From a virus, in IMG/VR virus record IMGVR_UViG_3300006059_000003, positions 1 to 63,933 of that record: a stretch of DNA of 63,933 bases. One strand, 5' to 3'. Under the pieces are notes generated by a model, which was not told the DNA's origin, did no database searches, and saw only the letters and a list, made by a program, of their open reading frames with translations. Position numbers and translations under genes: made by a program. Below, in pieces: positions 25,598 to 35,229 of the stretch (positions are counted from its first letter, which is position 1; the number at the start of each line of letters is the position of its first letter).

Positions 25598-26632
25598 ATG
25601 GCAGGAACCGTCCTAAAAGATGGAACAAATAAAACTGCATATTCAGGTAGTACTGTAACTACTATAGCAGTAACTCTTACAACAGCGGCAATTAACAGGT
25701 TAGCAGTACTTTATATCTACTGTGGTAACACTACAGTAGTAAGTGTAATATCTGCTGGACTAACATGGACTCTACGTGATAGGACAAATACAGGTTATGA
25801 GATATGGACTGCACCTGTAGCGGCAGTAAAAACTGCACTAACTACTACTGTAACTGTTGCTGTTGCACAAGCTATCCTTAATGTGATAATGGATTCGTTC
25901 TATATTACAGGTAATACGTATATTCCTACAGTAGATGCAGTAGTTGCTACTACATTCAATAATACACTAACTCCTGTAGGTAATGTAGTAACTCAGTCTC
26001 CAACTACTACTATTGTCTCATACATTGTAGCTGTAGGGAATGCCACAATAACTCCTACTGCTGGAGGTGGATTTACTCTATCAAACTCACAGACATGGAG
26101 TGCAGGTGGTTCAATGCAAGCATCTGAATTTGCTACATTTGATACACCTAATACTGGTAGCCCTGTAAGTGCAGGATTTACTCTTAACAATGTATGTTCT
26201 GGATTTATGACTACTCTGTCGTTATCTGGAACTCCTGGACCACTTGTTACTAATGTTCCACAACCTACATCTATAACTGCTACATATAATGCAGGAGTTA
26301 ATGGAAACCCTGGAAGTATAACAGTAGGATGGACTCCTCCTTCTGGGCAAACTACTAATCCTACAGGCTATTTAGTGTACCGTGTCTCTAATGCGTCTCT
26401 AGCTGGAGGAAATGGAGTACCTAAAAGAGTCTCTGCCCTTGCTCCTTATGCAGAAGTTGCTTTTGGAACTAACGCTTTTGTAGATAAGAATATGGGATAC
26501 CCTGCTATTGAAAGCGGAGGAAATATCTATACTTACTATGTAACTGCTGTATACGATAATATCACTGTTGCACCACCTTATTTAGAAGGTCTACTTTCTT
26601 CACCTTCTGCAACTGCAACCTTCCTGGGATAA
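25598..26632 (+). CDS. Beta-sandwich virion protein, paralogue B (344 aa)
   Basis: Same two-domain plan as the preceding gene: an N-terminal beta domain (AVLYIYCGNTT, WTLRDRTNTGYEIWTAPVAA) and a fibronectin-like C-terminal domain (GVNGNPGSITVGWTPPSG; GGNIYTYYVTAV). Residue identity is modest, so the duplication is old or diversifying. AAAGG lies upstream of the ATG. Confidence 0.65.
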   Translation: MAGTVLKDGTNKTAYSGSTVTTIAVTLTTAAINRLAVLYIYCGNTTVVSVISAGLTWTLRDRTNTGYEIWTAPVAAVKTALTTTVTVAVAQAILNVIMDSFYITGNTYIPTVDAVVATTFNNTLTPVGNVVTQSPTTTIVSYIVAVGNATITPTAGGGFTLSNSQTWSAGGSMQASEFATFDTPNTGSPVSAGFTLNNVCSGFMTTLSLSGTPGPLVTNVPQPTSITATYNAGVNGNPGSITVGWTPPSGQTTNPTGYLVYRVSNASLAGGNGVPKRVSALAPYAEVAFGTNAFVDKNMGYPAIESGGNIYTYYVTAVYDNITVAPPYLEGLLSSPSATATFLG

Positions 26633-26639
26633 GGATAGA

Positions 26640-26654
26640 TTCTCTTCCAGAGAA
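26640..26654. repeat. Dispersed hairpin in the major tail gene leader
   Basis: TTCTCTTCCAGAGAA, 26 bases before the start codon at 26681 and followed by AGGAAGAGGGAAAGG. Confidence 0.8.
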
Positions 26655-26680
26655 AGGAAGAGGGAAAGGTTTTCCTCTAA

Positions 26681-27667
26681 ATGCTAAGAGGCGCAAAGTT
26701 AAGGGGTTTTCAATTTGCCCCAGAATCTACAGCAGGAACATTAATACCTGCAAATAAACTTATGAAGAATGGTACGTTTAAGAACAAGCGTACACCTAAT
26801 AAGAAACGAGTAGAGGCAGAAGGGCATCGTCACGCTATAGGACAGCAAAAGGGTAAACGTTGGTCGGAATGGAGTATCTCCGGTCAATTAGGTTATTCTT
26901 TTCTTTCCTACATAGGTGCAGGATTATTTGGTCCAGTTTCTCCAACAAACCCTGCAACAGGAGCATATACTTACTCTTATGTAGAAGCTAATGCTACTCT
27001 TAATACTCCACAGACATTTTCTTTTGAATGGGGTAATTCTTTAGGGTCAAATTCCAAAATGGCTTTTGGAGTAATGACTGACTTTGATCTTAAAGTATCT
27101 CCTACAGATGCTTCTTATACCCTTAATGGTTTTGGTGCATACCCTATTAAGAATATCACCATGACTGCTAACCCTACTATCATATCTCCTGTAATTTGTG
27201 CAATCAGTGACTTTAAGATTAACTTCGCTATAAGTTATGCTAATCTAGCTACTGGTAAACTTCTTACAGCAAAAGCTATTGATATGGGAGTTAAAGGGAA
27301 GTACATGTATGAATTATTCATAGATGATGCTACCAATTCTATTGGAGGGGTTGTAGAGAAGGTTCCAGATTGTTCTGGAAAAATTACAGTTGCATTAGGT
27401 TCTGAATCAGATTACTTCCTTGCTAATCTAGAAAGTGATTCTCTTATTTATATGCAACTTGTAGGAACTGGACCTATTCTATATAATGCTGGTGGTGTAG
27501 GAAATGTGTATAGTCAAGTGATCTACACATGGGCCGCATATGTAGAAAATGAAGATGAAGGCGACACTGAGGAACTTGCTACAGGAACTTATGATTTCTA
27601 CTGTGGTGAAGATGTTGCCAATAATGATATGAGTCTAGTAGTAACTAATTACCTCTCTGGTTATTAA
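26681..27667 (+). CDS. Major tail (tube) protein (328 aa)
   Basis: Beta-rich protein located just before the tail assembly chaperones. The N-terminus has a basic segment (KNKRTPNKKRVEAEGHRHA) and EWSISGQLGYSFLSYIGAG, followed by FEWGNSLGSNSKMAFGVMTD, a pattern shared by tube proteins of large siphophages. Not verified by a direct family motif. Confidence 0.7.
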   Translation: MLRGAKLRGFQFAPESTAGTLIPANKLMKNGTFKNKRTPNKKRVEAEGHRHAIGQQKGKRWSEWSISGQLGYSFLSYIGAGLFGPVSPTNPATGAYTYSYVEANATLNTPQTFSFEWGNSLGSNSKMAFGVMTDFDLKVSPTDASYTLNGFGAYPIKNITMTANPTIISPVICAISDFKINFAISYANLATGKLLTAKAIDMGVKGKYMYELFIDDATNSIGGVVEKVPDCSGKITVALGSESDYFLANLESDSLIYMQLVGTGPILYNAGGVGNVYSQVIYTWAAYVENEDEGDTEELATGTYDFYCGEDVANNDMSLVVTNYLSGY

Positions 27668-27751
27668 TTTAATTAGTTTCTCTATCTCTATCTCTATCTA
27701 CTATAGGTAATCTGTATGAAATCAAAAACAAGGAAACAAAGGTCAATTATT

Positions 27752-28186
27752 ATGGGTGATATGAGTCAACGTAGGGAGACCGTTATTGGTCCCTTTTCTG
27801 TATTTCTTAATACTACTGAGATAGACTCTGCAACAGGTACACTTGTTACAGAAGACCATGAAGATGAAACTACGGGTAAGATTACTCGTAGGATTAAGAA
27901 AGAAACTACTCCTTTTCTTACTAAAGTCTACTATAAGAAGAATGTAATGAATGCTAATCTTCAACGAGAATTACGTGATCTAAATTCTCAAACCGAAATG
28001 GCAGGACTTACCTTAACAGTAGGAATTAAAGAACTCTCTAAGATTCTTCATTCATGGGATTTAACTGATGGAGGTAAAGCTGTACCTCCTACAGAACAAG
28101 GTATGCTTGATGCTAACTTAGACCCTGAGTTACTTTTTGCAGTAACTAATAGATTCTATGAAGCAATACAACCCCCAAAGCAATAG
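27752..28186 (+). CDS. Tail assembly chaperone, short form (G-like)
   Basis: Lies between tail tube and tape measure genes, as in lambda gpG. The frame is open from 27716, but the ATG at 27752 has AAAGG about 9 bases upstream and is preferred. The gene ends in TAG directly after a slippery heptamer C CCA AAG (28174-28180), which allows a longer fused product. Helical and charged, no enzymatic motif. Confidence 0.75.
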   Translation: MGDMSQRRETVIGPFSVFLNTTEIDSATGTLVTEDHEDETTGKITRRIKKETTPFLTKVYYKKNVMNANLQRELRDLNSQTEMAGLTLTVGIKELSKILHSWDLTDGGKAVPPTEQGMLDANLDPELLFAVTNRFYEAIQPPKQ

Positions 28187-28413
28187 CGGAGGAGATTGCT
28201 GTATATCTTATATCTGAGGGTATTAATGGTACTATGCCTAGAGAGTATGAGTTAATTCGTGCGGCAAAGTTACTTAATACACAACCTTGGATATTAGACG
28301 GAGCTTCTCCACTAGAACCTGTTCCGTTACACTGGATTAGTTGGGCTTTTGTATGTGAGAAAGCAGATAATTTAGTACAGAAGCATTTCACGGATGGAGG
28401 AGAAGACGATTAG
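28174..28413 (+). CDS. Tail assembly chaperone, frameshift extension (T-like)
   Basis: The minus-one frame opens at the slippery site and runs without a stop for 77 codons after it (KAIAEEIAVYLISEGING...WISWAFVCEKADNLVQKH) to TAG 28411-28413. It has no good start of its own. The heptamer C CCA AAG has the X XXY YYZ form, like the G GGA AAG of lambda G/GT. The full fused product would be about 220 residues. Confidence 0.8.
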   Translation, partial: PKAIAEEIAVYLISEGINGTMPREYELIRAAKLLNTQPWILDGASPLEPVPLHWISWAFVCEKADNLVQKHFTDGGEDD

Positions 28414-28440
28414 CAAAGAAGTTAATCGTCTTTTTTTTTT
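28405..28440 (+). terminator. Terminator overlapping the chaperone stop
   Basis: GACGATTA (28405-28412) pairs with TAATCGTC (28423-28430), followed by ten T. The stem includes the stop region of the frameshifted product. Confidence 0.85.
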
Positions 28441-28455
28441 ATCTATATTTCTCTT

Positions 28456-28470
28456 TTCTCTGGAAAGGAA
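28456..28470. repeat. Dispersed hairpin, reverse orientation
   Basis: TTCTCTGGAAAGGAA, the reverse-complement form, in the leader of the tape measure gene; its GGAAAGGAA also forms the ribosome site. Confidence 0.75.
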
Positions 28471-28476
28471 ATTCCC

Positions 28477-31400
28477 ATGGCAGTAGCCGGAGCATTTACA
28501 GTTGCTCAAATGGTAGCTGTACTATCTGCTGATAGCACTCAATTAGAAAAACGACTTGATAAAGTAGAGTCATTACTTTTACAAACTGCACAAAATGCAG
28601 AAGATATGCGTGACGCTATTGAGAAAGCGGCTACGGGTTCTGCAACAAGTCTTAATAAGTTATTATCTAGTGCAGAAGATACAGAAAGAGGGTTAGCTAA
28701 TCTAGCAGAATTTGAATATCGCACTGGTAAAAAATCTGCGGAAGATTACTCTACATTTCTTTCCCAGAGGATGAACGCCTTCAATACTTTTGAAAGTGAA
28801 TGGCGATCTTCTGCACTTCGTATGGCAGCAGTTGATGCAGATATTGAACGAAAGAAAACCGCACAATATAAAGCTGAATTAGAAATACGTAATAACTTAA
28901 CCAGAGGTTTAGCTATTCGTGGTGGTGCTTCTGCAACAGAATTGAGAAGTGTAGAATCTGCCAACACTTTTGGAGTAATAACTAATACTTCTAATTTATA
29001 CTCTAATGAAGAGAAAATAAGAGCAAGTCAAAGATTTTATCAACTAGAACAGCAACAACGCACAGAAGATGAAGCAGAAGAGAAACGTTATCTAAATACC
29101 CGTTTAGCAGAACTTAAAGCAGAAAGAGACGCAGAAGTTATTGCATCAAGAGAAGCTGATGCTTTAATTATGGCGGCACATAGAGAAGCAGGAGCAGAAT
29201 TTAAGGCTCAACTTCTTTCCCAGGAAGAAGCACAAGCGGCATCGCAAACTAAACGTAAAGCTATTGCAGGAAATATCTCTTCTACTATTCAAAACACAAC
29301 AGCAGGAATTGCAGTAGTTGAAGTAGCTTCTGGAATAATGGCATCTAAGTTTAATTACGACTTACAGACTATTGCTAATAATACCTATATGTCTTCACAA
29401 GAGTTTGAGAATATGAAGAAAGTAACCTTAGATTTATCAAAGTCTACAGGTTCTTCTTTTGACTCTCTAGCACAAGGGTATAGGTTTATTACAGACTTTA
29501 ATTATCGTAATGCTGATGCTACACATATTCTTACTGTAGCTAATAAAGAAGCAGTTGCTACAAATACACAAGTAGAAGCTACAACAAAAACGTTAGCTTC
29601 AACTATGCACATATTTGGTGCAGAAGCTAAAGACGCTGATAGGTATATGGGAATGCTTGATCTTACTGCATCAAGAGGTTCTATTACTATACAGCAACTT
29701 ATTGATAACGTTGGTCCTGCTCTAGCTATTGCGGCAAACTATCATCTAAAGATTGAAGATACTCTTTCTGCACTATCTACTCTTTCTCTTCATGGATTTA
29801 ATGCCTCAGAAGTAACTACACAGATTAAAGGTATTATTAATCATATAGGTGATGCTAGTAAAGGTGCAAGAGAATTTGCTAGAGAACTAGAAAAGATAAC
29901 AGGAGTTCCTTTATCTAAAGATTTTACTGCACAAGGTCTTACTCAAAAAGGATTGCAAGGAGTACTAGCGGATATTCAGCGTGCTACTGGAGGAAATCCA
30001 GAACTTATAGGAAAACTTATTCCTGCTTTACGTGGAGGAGTCGGAGCAAATACTCTAGCAAATTCACTTAAAGAAATGACAGAATTACATACTCAACTAC
30101 AGAGTGTAACAAATGCAAACACAAAAGTAGACGAGAAGTTTAATGCTGTTATGGAAACTTCTGCACAAAAGGTTAAGTCTCTAGTACAGACTATTGAAGC
30201 AGATTTTATTCCTGTAGGTGAAAAAGCTATTGCTTTGTTTGAAAAATGGGAACCATATACCTTACGTTTCTCTAACTTTGTTCTAGGTTTAATGGAGAAT
30301 TTCCAGAAACTTCCAGAACCTATCCAACAAGCAATTACTGTGATTGGTGGACTTTCTCTTCTAAACAAATTTACTGGAATAGGAACTGCTTTAGCAATCC
30401 CAGAAGCAACTATAGCTTCTTTAAAAATGCTTACTTCTATCTTCCCTAGACTTACCCTTGTAGCAGGAGAATCTAGTCTTGCTTTAGGTGTGGCAGGTGC
30501 TACAGAAGCTAGTGTTGGAACTGCTATGACTGCATTTGCTGCAAGTTCTGGACCTGTGTTTCTTGTAATTGCGGCACTAACTGCACTAAGTTGGGAAGGC
30601 TATAATGTTATAGATATGTATAACAAAATGGCTAAAGCACAAGATGATGCCGCAAAGAAAGATAGAGAATTTGCAGAACAAAAAGAGAAGTTTAAGAATC
30701 ACAGTGTTGGTGGATTAATAACTGTAGAAACTCTAGAAGCATCACAGAAACTATCAGACAAGCAGATAGAACTAAAAAGTTTACGTTTCTCTGACGATGC
30801 AGTAAATGTAGCTAAAAAACGTATTCTCCAAAAAGAGATAGCAGATTTAGAGTTACAAATAAAAACAAACAGAGATAAACTTAACTCAGGAACTTTACAT
30901 GAAACTAAATTTGCTACTGCTGATTCTTATGGGATACCTAATAATGGTAGAGAAAATAGTGCTAATCCTCTAGGAGATGTAGTTGCTAGTACTAACTCTT
31001 ATATCAGTGATTCTGTAAATGCTTTAATGTCAGGTAAAGGTCTTACACTTGACATGGTTAATGCTTATATAGAAGCAGATAAAGCGGCAGAAAAAGCACG
31101 TAAACAAGCAGAAGCGGCACGTAAAGAAGCAGAAAAAAGGTATGCACATGAGGTTAATGCGCTACATCTAATTATTAACCTTAAAGAGAAATCGGAAGAA
31201 CTTGATGCACACCATGAAAGAACTAAGGTAGAATCCCTTTTCCAGAAAGGCGGAAGCCTTGCGCTTCTCTCTGGAAAGAAAGGAAATCTACTAAGTATAG
31301 CTGATCTTGCTGATGCTATGGAACATCAGAACTACTTAGATAAGATTATACAACAAGGTAAGGATAGACTTACTATTGGTGGTATGTCTTCTAATGAACA

Positions 31401-33165
31401 AAAAGCTATAGAGATGTTAGGTGGAGGTTCTAAAGGTCTTACTGGATTTAACTCATTAGGTCAAGATCAACGTTCTGATTTCTTGAAACAGGTAAGAGAT
31501 TTAACTGTATCTGGAGAAACTAAGAAAGCAAAAGAAGAGTTAGCAGATTTAAACCTTCAATTAGCATCATTAGGAAATCCTGCTAAACTAGCCGCAATTC
31601 AATCCGTAGCACAAGGTTCCGCTAAAGTATGGAAAGATTTGTCGGATACTTTAAAAGCTGATGCTATTGATGCAGAGAAAGAGAAGTTATCTGCAAAAGG
31701 TATACTTTCTCTTCAAGAAAAATATAATGTACCTATTGCTAATGATACTACTGAGAAAGAAACAGAAGTACAGAAAGCAATAAAAGACATTAATGAGTTA
31801 AAGCAGAATTTAGGTGGATTAGCTTACTCTTATGAAATACTAAAGAGAGGAGGAGAAGGAGCAATTATTGCAGAAGCTGAATTAAGAGATCAAGAAATTG
31901 CGGCTAAAGATGCTTTAGTTCAACGTAAGATTCTCAATGAGACAGTAACAGAAAGTAATAATCATATTAAGGAATTACAGACTAATATGGTTATGATGTA
32001 TTCTCCTTCTCAGAAAGCAGTAATTCAATGGGAAGACACAAACCGTAAAGCAATTAAGGAACTACATAAAGATATTGGTGATCTTGCTGACGAGTATGTA
32101 TTTCTTGCAGAAGCACAAATTGCAAGTAATGTAAACAGAGAAGCAGTAATCAATACCTATAACAACGCTTCTACTTCCCTTGTAGACTCCTTGAAACAAG
32201 CTAATGCAATTAAGTCTAGTGACCCTTTCCAGATATGGCTACAATCATATATGCAGTTACAGCAAACTGTTTCTGCTGATGGTGGTATTTCCTACACTAT
32301 AGGTCTTCCTACTGGAACTGATGTAGGAATTATGAGACAGATTTACGATCAAATCTATCAGATACAACAACAAATAAAACTGTACGATATGATTAAATCT
32401 GGAGAATCTGGACTAGCATCTTCTGTAATGGGTGGACTTAATGCTGCATTTAATCCAGATCAAAGTGTAAGAAGTTCTCTACAGCAAACACTGTTATCAC
32501 AGAAACAACAGTATATGGAGTATCAAGTAGCAGAAGCACAGTACAAACAGAAGTATCCTAATTCTGGTAATGACCCATATATTCAACGTCTGAAAGATTT
32601 ACAGAACATGATAGACGGTACACAGAATAAGATAGACAAGATGGGTAACTCCTTAGTTAATACTTTTAACAGAGCATTTGATTCTATAGTGAAATCTTTT
32701 GAAAACACTTTACAGAAAATGGCTATGGAGTATTTACAGTCTCAATTACTACAGTACATTCAACGTCAAGCAGGGAATCCTTTTGGTGGAAGTACAGGAG
32801 CAAGTAAGGGAAGTGTAGGTTTAATTTCTACAGGAATTAATCTAGGACTACAAGCATGGGGAATGTTTGGTGGAGGAGGTAGTACTGGAGGAACTGGAGT
32901 AGATTATAGTGTTGCCCCATTACCTGATTATGGTGGAAGTGTAGGAACTGGCGGAGTGTGGGACACAGTAAATACTACTGCACTTTCTAGGTCTGTGATG
33001 ATTCCGGGTGCAGGATTCTCTTCCAGAAGAAGCGCGGGTTCCGCGCAAATGATTCAGCATAATCAAATAACTATAAATACTCCAGATACACAAACAATGC
33101 GAAGATCGAGAGCAACAATTCAACAAGAGTTCGCTAAGATAGCCGCAGTACCCTTTAGAAAGTAG
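28477..33165 (+). CDS. Tail tape measure protein (1562 aa)
   Basis: Sets tail length and is probably ejected with DNA. The N-terminal 260 residues are coiled coil; residues 300-560 match the TP901-type core (ASKFNYDLQTIANNTYMSSQ, TTKTLASTMHIFGAEAKDAD, GVGANTLANSLKEM). Hydrophobic segments near 640-705 are likely membrane-penetrating. A KAAEKARKQAEAARKEAEKR helix and Gly-rich C-terminus follow. By the usual rule of about 0.15 nm per residue the tail would be near 230 nm. Three or more hairpin copies occur inside (28763, 31235, 31265). Confidence 0.9.
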   Translation: MAVAGAFTVAQMVAVLSADSTQLEKRLDKVESLLLQTAQNAEDMRDAIEKAATGSATSLNKLLSSAEDTERGLANLAEFEYRTGKKSAEDYSTFLSQRMNAFNTFESEWRSSALRMAAVDADIERKKTAQYKAELEIRNNLTRGLAIRGGASATELRSVESANTFGVITNTSNLYSNEEKIRASQRFYQLEQQQRTEDEAEEKRYLNTRLAELKAERDAEVIASREADALIMAAHREAGAEFKAQLLSQEEAQAASQTKRKAIAGNISSTIQNTTAGIAVVEVASGIMASKFNYDLQTIANNTYMSSQEFENMKKVTLDLSKSTGSSFDSLAQGYRFITDFNYRNADATHILTVANKEAVATNTQVEATTKTLASTMHIFGAEAKDADRYMGMLDLTASRGSITIQQLIDNVGPALAIAANYHLKIEDTLSALSTLSLHGFNASEVTTQIKGIINHIGDASKGAREFARELEKITGVPLSKDFTAQGLTQKGLQGVLADIQRATGGNPELIGKLIPALRGGVGANTLANSLKEMTELHTQLQSVTNANTKVDEKFNAVMETSAQKVKSLVQTIEADFIPVGEKAIALFEKWEPYTLRFSNFVLGLMENFQKLPEPIQQAITVIGGLSLLNKFTGIGTALAIPEATIASLKMLTSIFPRLTLVAGESSLALGVAGATEASVGTAMTAFAASSGPVFLVIAALTALSWEGYNVIDMYNKMAKAQDDAAKKDREFAEQKEKFKNHSVGGLITVETLEASQKLSDKQIELKSLRFSDDAVNVAKKRILQKEIADLELQIKTNRDKLNSGTLHETKFATADSYGIPNNGRENSANPLGDVVASTNSYISDSVNALMSGKGLTLDMVNAYIEADKAAEKARKQAEAARKEAEKRYAHEVNALHLIINLKEKSEELDAHHERTKVESLFQKGGSLALLSGKKGNLLSIADLADAMEHQNYLDKIIQQGKDRLTIGGMSSNEQKAIEMLGGGSKGLTGFNSLGQDQRSDFLKQVRDLTVSGETKKAKEELADLNLQLASLGNPAKLAAIQSVAQGSAKVWKDLSDTLKADAIDAEKEKLSAKGILSLQEKYNVPIANDTTEKETEVQKAIKDINELKQNLGGLAYSYEILKRGGEGAIIAEAELRDQEIAAKDALVQRKILNETVTESNNHIKELQTNMVMMYSPSQKAVIQWEDTNRKAIKELHKDIGDLADEYVFLAEAQIASNVNREAVINTYNNASTSLVDSLKQANAIKSSDPFQIWLQSYMQLQQTVSADGGISYTIGLPTGTDVGIMRQIYDQIYQIQQQIKLYDMIKSGESGLASSVMGGLNAAFNPDQSVRSSLQQTLLSQKQQYMEYQVAEAQYKQKYPNSGNDPYIQRLKDLQNMIDGTQNKIDKMGNSLVNTFNRAFDSIVKSFENTLQKMAMEYLQSQLLQYIQRQAGNPFGGSTGASKGSVGLISTGINLGLQAWGMFGGGGSTGGTGVDYSVAPLPDYGGSVGTGGVWDTVNTTALSRSVMIPGAGFSSRRSAGSAQMIQHNQITINTPDTQTMRRSRATIQQEFAKIAAVPFRK

Positions 33166-33174
33166 AGGTAATAT

Positions 33175-33834
33175 ATGAGTACTCCTGGCTTTCTGGAAAT
33201 ACAACTTAATCCAGATATTGCGTATGGTACTAAAGGAGGATTGTCATATACCTCTGTAGTAGTTACTAACCAGACTAGAGTAGAAACTAGGTTCCAGCAA
33301 CAGAGTAGAGGATTTTGGAAATTCAATTTAGGATACAATACTAAAAGTAAGAAAGTAATGGCAGGAATTCAAGCCTTCTTCCAACAGGTACAAGGAAAGA
33401 CTTATGGTTGGAGGTTTAGAAACTATAGAGAATACTATACTTCTATTACTGACTATATTGATGCAACTTCTCCACCTACTCCTGTCAAGGAACCTATAAC
33501 TACTTATGCTAGTGGAACTACTATGCAGTTAATCCATACCAGACGGCCTGGGACTTCTACAGCAGAGATAGTTCCTATACGTAAACCAGATATGACTGTC
33601 CCTATAAAACTTTATAGGGATGGTTCTGGTACTGAATGGCCTAATACAAACTACACACTAGACACCACTACTGGAATAGTTACATTTAATACCTCTCAAA
33701 CGGGGCATACTTTCTCGTGGTTAGGGTATTGGGATACTCCTTGTAGATTTGATGTAGATTCTCCTGACATATCTTGGGATGATTTTGATATATTCAGTTG
33801 GTCTGGTATTAACATAATGGAAATAGTGACGTAG
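33175..33834 (+). CDS. DUF2460 tail protein (distal tail-like, 219 aa)
   Basis: The N-terminus (FLEIQLNPDIAYGTKGGLSY) and the TRVETRFQQQSRGFWKFNL segment match DUF2460, the gene-transfer-agent and siphophage distal tail family. It is the first of four genes in the standard order DUF2460, DUF2163, NlpC/P60, tail-tip protein. Starts 9 bases after the tape measure stop. Confidence 0.8.
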   Translation: MSTPGFLEIQLNPDIAYGTKGGLSYTSVVVTNQTRVETRFQQQSRGFWKFNLGYNTKSKKVMAGIQAFFQQVQGKTYGWRFRNYREYYTSITDYIDATSPPTPVKEPITTYASGTTMQLIHTRRPGTSTAEIVPIRKPDMTVPIKLYRDGSGTEWPNTNYTLDTTTGIVTFNTSQTGHTFSWLGYWDTPCRFDVDSPDISWDDFDIFSWSGINIMEIVT

Positions 33835-33842
33835 GAATTACA

Positions 33843-34724
33843 ATGCCTAAAACAATAAACAGTTCTCTTCTAGCATATATAGCCGGACCTGTAGTTACTA
33901 TTGCTGTTCTAGTTCTAATAACTAGAGTAGATGGTACTATCATGGGATTTACCAGTTGGGACACTACTATTAACTACTCAGGAGTAGATTATGTACCTGC
34001 AATTAGTATGTCTCCTAGTACTATAAAATCTACATCTACTGGCACTACAGATCAAATGGATATCATAGGTGCAATAGATAGTGTTCTTATTACTGATACA
34101 GATATTTATGCCGGAAGGTATGATAATGCTTCTGTAAGGGTAATGAGAATTAACCCTTACCAGACAGGATGGGGAGTTATAGTTGATCTTGTAGGAACTT
34201 TAGGAACTGTAGACTATGGTGATGGTAGATTTCAAGTAGCAATTAATGCTATGTCTAATCAGTTGTCTATGATGATTGGAGATATAATTTCTCCAACTTG
34301 CAGGGTAAAACAACTAGGAGATTCTCAATGTAAAGTAACTATAGCTTCTTATAGATTTGCTAAAACAGTAGTTTCTGTTAGTGGTGGTAATCGTGTGCTT
34401 ACATTTTCTGATGCACATGCTACAGGTTATTTTGATTACGGTATGGTTAGATTTAATTCCTATGGTACTGGTGGAGGATTAAACTACCTTATCAATATGG
34501 AGATAAAGACTTCTACACAAGCGGCAGGAGTTACTACAATTACTTTACAGGAACCTATGCCCTATACTGTATCACCTGGAGATTCTGTAGTATTAGAAGC
34601 AGGTTGTGATCGTAATGCAACTACTTGCCGTGCTAAATTTTCTAATCTTGTGAACTTCCATGCAGAACCATATGTACCAGGTAACGATTATCTAATTCGT
34701 ACAGCTAGACAACCTGGAACCTAA
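33843..34724 (+). CDS. DUF2163 baseplate hub-like protein (293 aa)
   Basis: The ending CRAKFSNLVNFHAEPYVPGN followed by DYLIRTA is the hallmark of DUF2163 (gene-transfer-agent gp13 type). Cysteines near residues 158, 167, 258 and 262 may bind an iron-sulfur cluster or metal, as in related tail hub proteins. Second of the four tail-tip genes. Confidence 0.85.
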   Translation: MPKTINSSLLAYIAGPVVTIAVLVLITRVDGTIMGFTSWDTTINYSGVDYVPAISMSPSTIKSTSTGTTDQMDIIGAIDSVLITDTDIYAGRYDNASVRVMRINPYQTGWGVIVDLVGTLGTVDYGDGRFQVAINAMSNQLSMMIGDIISPTCRVKQLGDSQCKVTIASYRFAKTVVSVSGGNRVLTFSDAHATGYFDYGMVRFNSYGTGGGLNYLINMEIKTSTQAAGVTTITLQEPMPYTVSPGDSVVLEAGCDRNATTCRAKFSNLVNFHAEPYVPGNDYLIRTARQPGT

Positions 34725-34729
34725 TCGAA

Positions 34730-34744
34730 TTCTCTGGAAAGGAA
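34730..34744. repeat. Dispersed hairpin, reverse orientation, in a leader
   Basis: TTCTCTGGAAAGGAA lies 8 bases before the NlpC/P60 start at 34753 and supplies its ribosome site, as at 28456. Confidence 0.8.
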
Positions 34745-34752
34745 AACAATTT

Positions 34753-35223
34753 ATGTTAGTATCTACACTGACAGCAGAAATGAGAACTCATATAGGAACT
34801 CCTTTTCATAATGGAGGGAGAGTTTCTGGACCTAATGGAGGAATTGATTGCGGAGGATTATTAGCAGTATCGTTAAGAAACTTAGGTTATGAAGTAGTAG
34901 ATATACCTAACTTTAATCCTAAATCAGACAGTATAGAACTTATGACAGAAGTGTTAATAGATAACAACTTCATAAATCAAGGTTTACCTTTATTATCTGA
35001 GGATAGAATTTTCCTTCCAGGAAATGTTGCAATCGTTCGCGGATTGCGAATGAATCACCATATGGTTTACTTTAGTACAGGAACTCAACTTTATGCTACT
35101 CCTAATATTATCCATGCTTATAATTCTTCTGGAATAAATAAAGTAGTAGAAATGCCTATGCCTCAATCATGGATAGAAAATATTCATTCTATATGGAGAT
35201 TAGAAGGATTAGAAGAAGGTTAA
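34753..35223 (+). CDS. NlpC/P60 tail-tip peptidase (156 aa)
   Basis: Cell wall cysteine peptidase carried on the tail tip to open peptidoglycan at infection. IDCGGL places the nucleophile at Cys33; MNHHMVYF contributes the candidate catalytic His near 103 and IIHAYN the third position near 121. Length matches gene-transfer-agent gp14 homologues. Third gene of the tail-tip set. Confidence 0.8.
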   Translation: MLVSTLTAEMRTHIGTPFHNGGRVSGPNGGIDCGGLLAVSLRNLGYEVVDIPNFNPKSDSIELMTEVLIDNNFINQGLPLLSEDRIFLPGNVAIVRGLRMNHHMVYFSTGTQLYATPNIIHAYNSSGINKVVEMPMPQSWIENIHSIWRLEGLEEG

Positions 35224-35229
35224 TACGAT

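Noticed and set aside
24529-26632. Paralogous pair as a sequencing or assembly duplication
   Set aside because: The two copies differ at most residues, so they are old paralogues.
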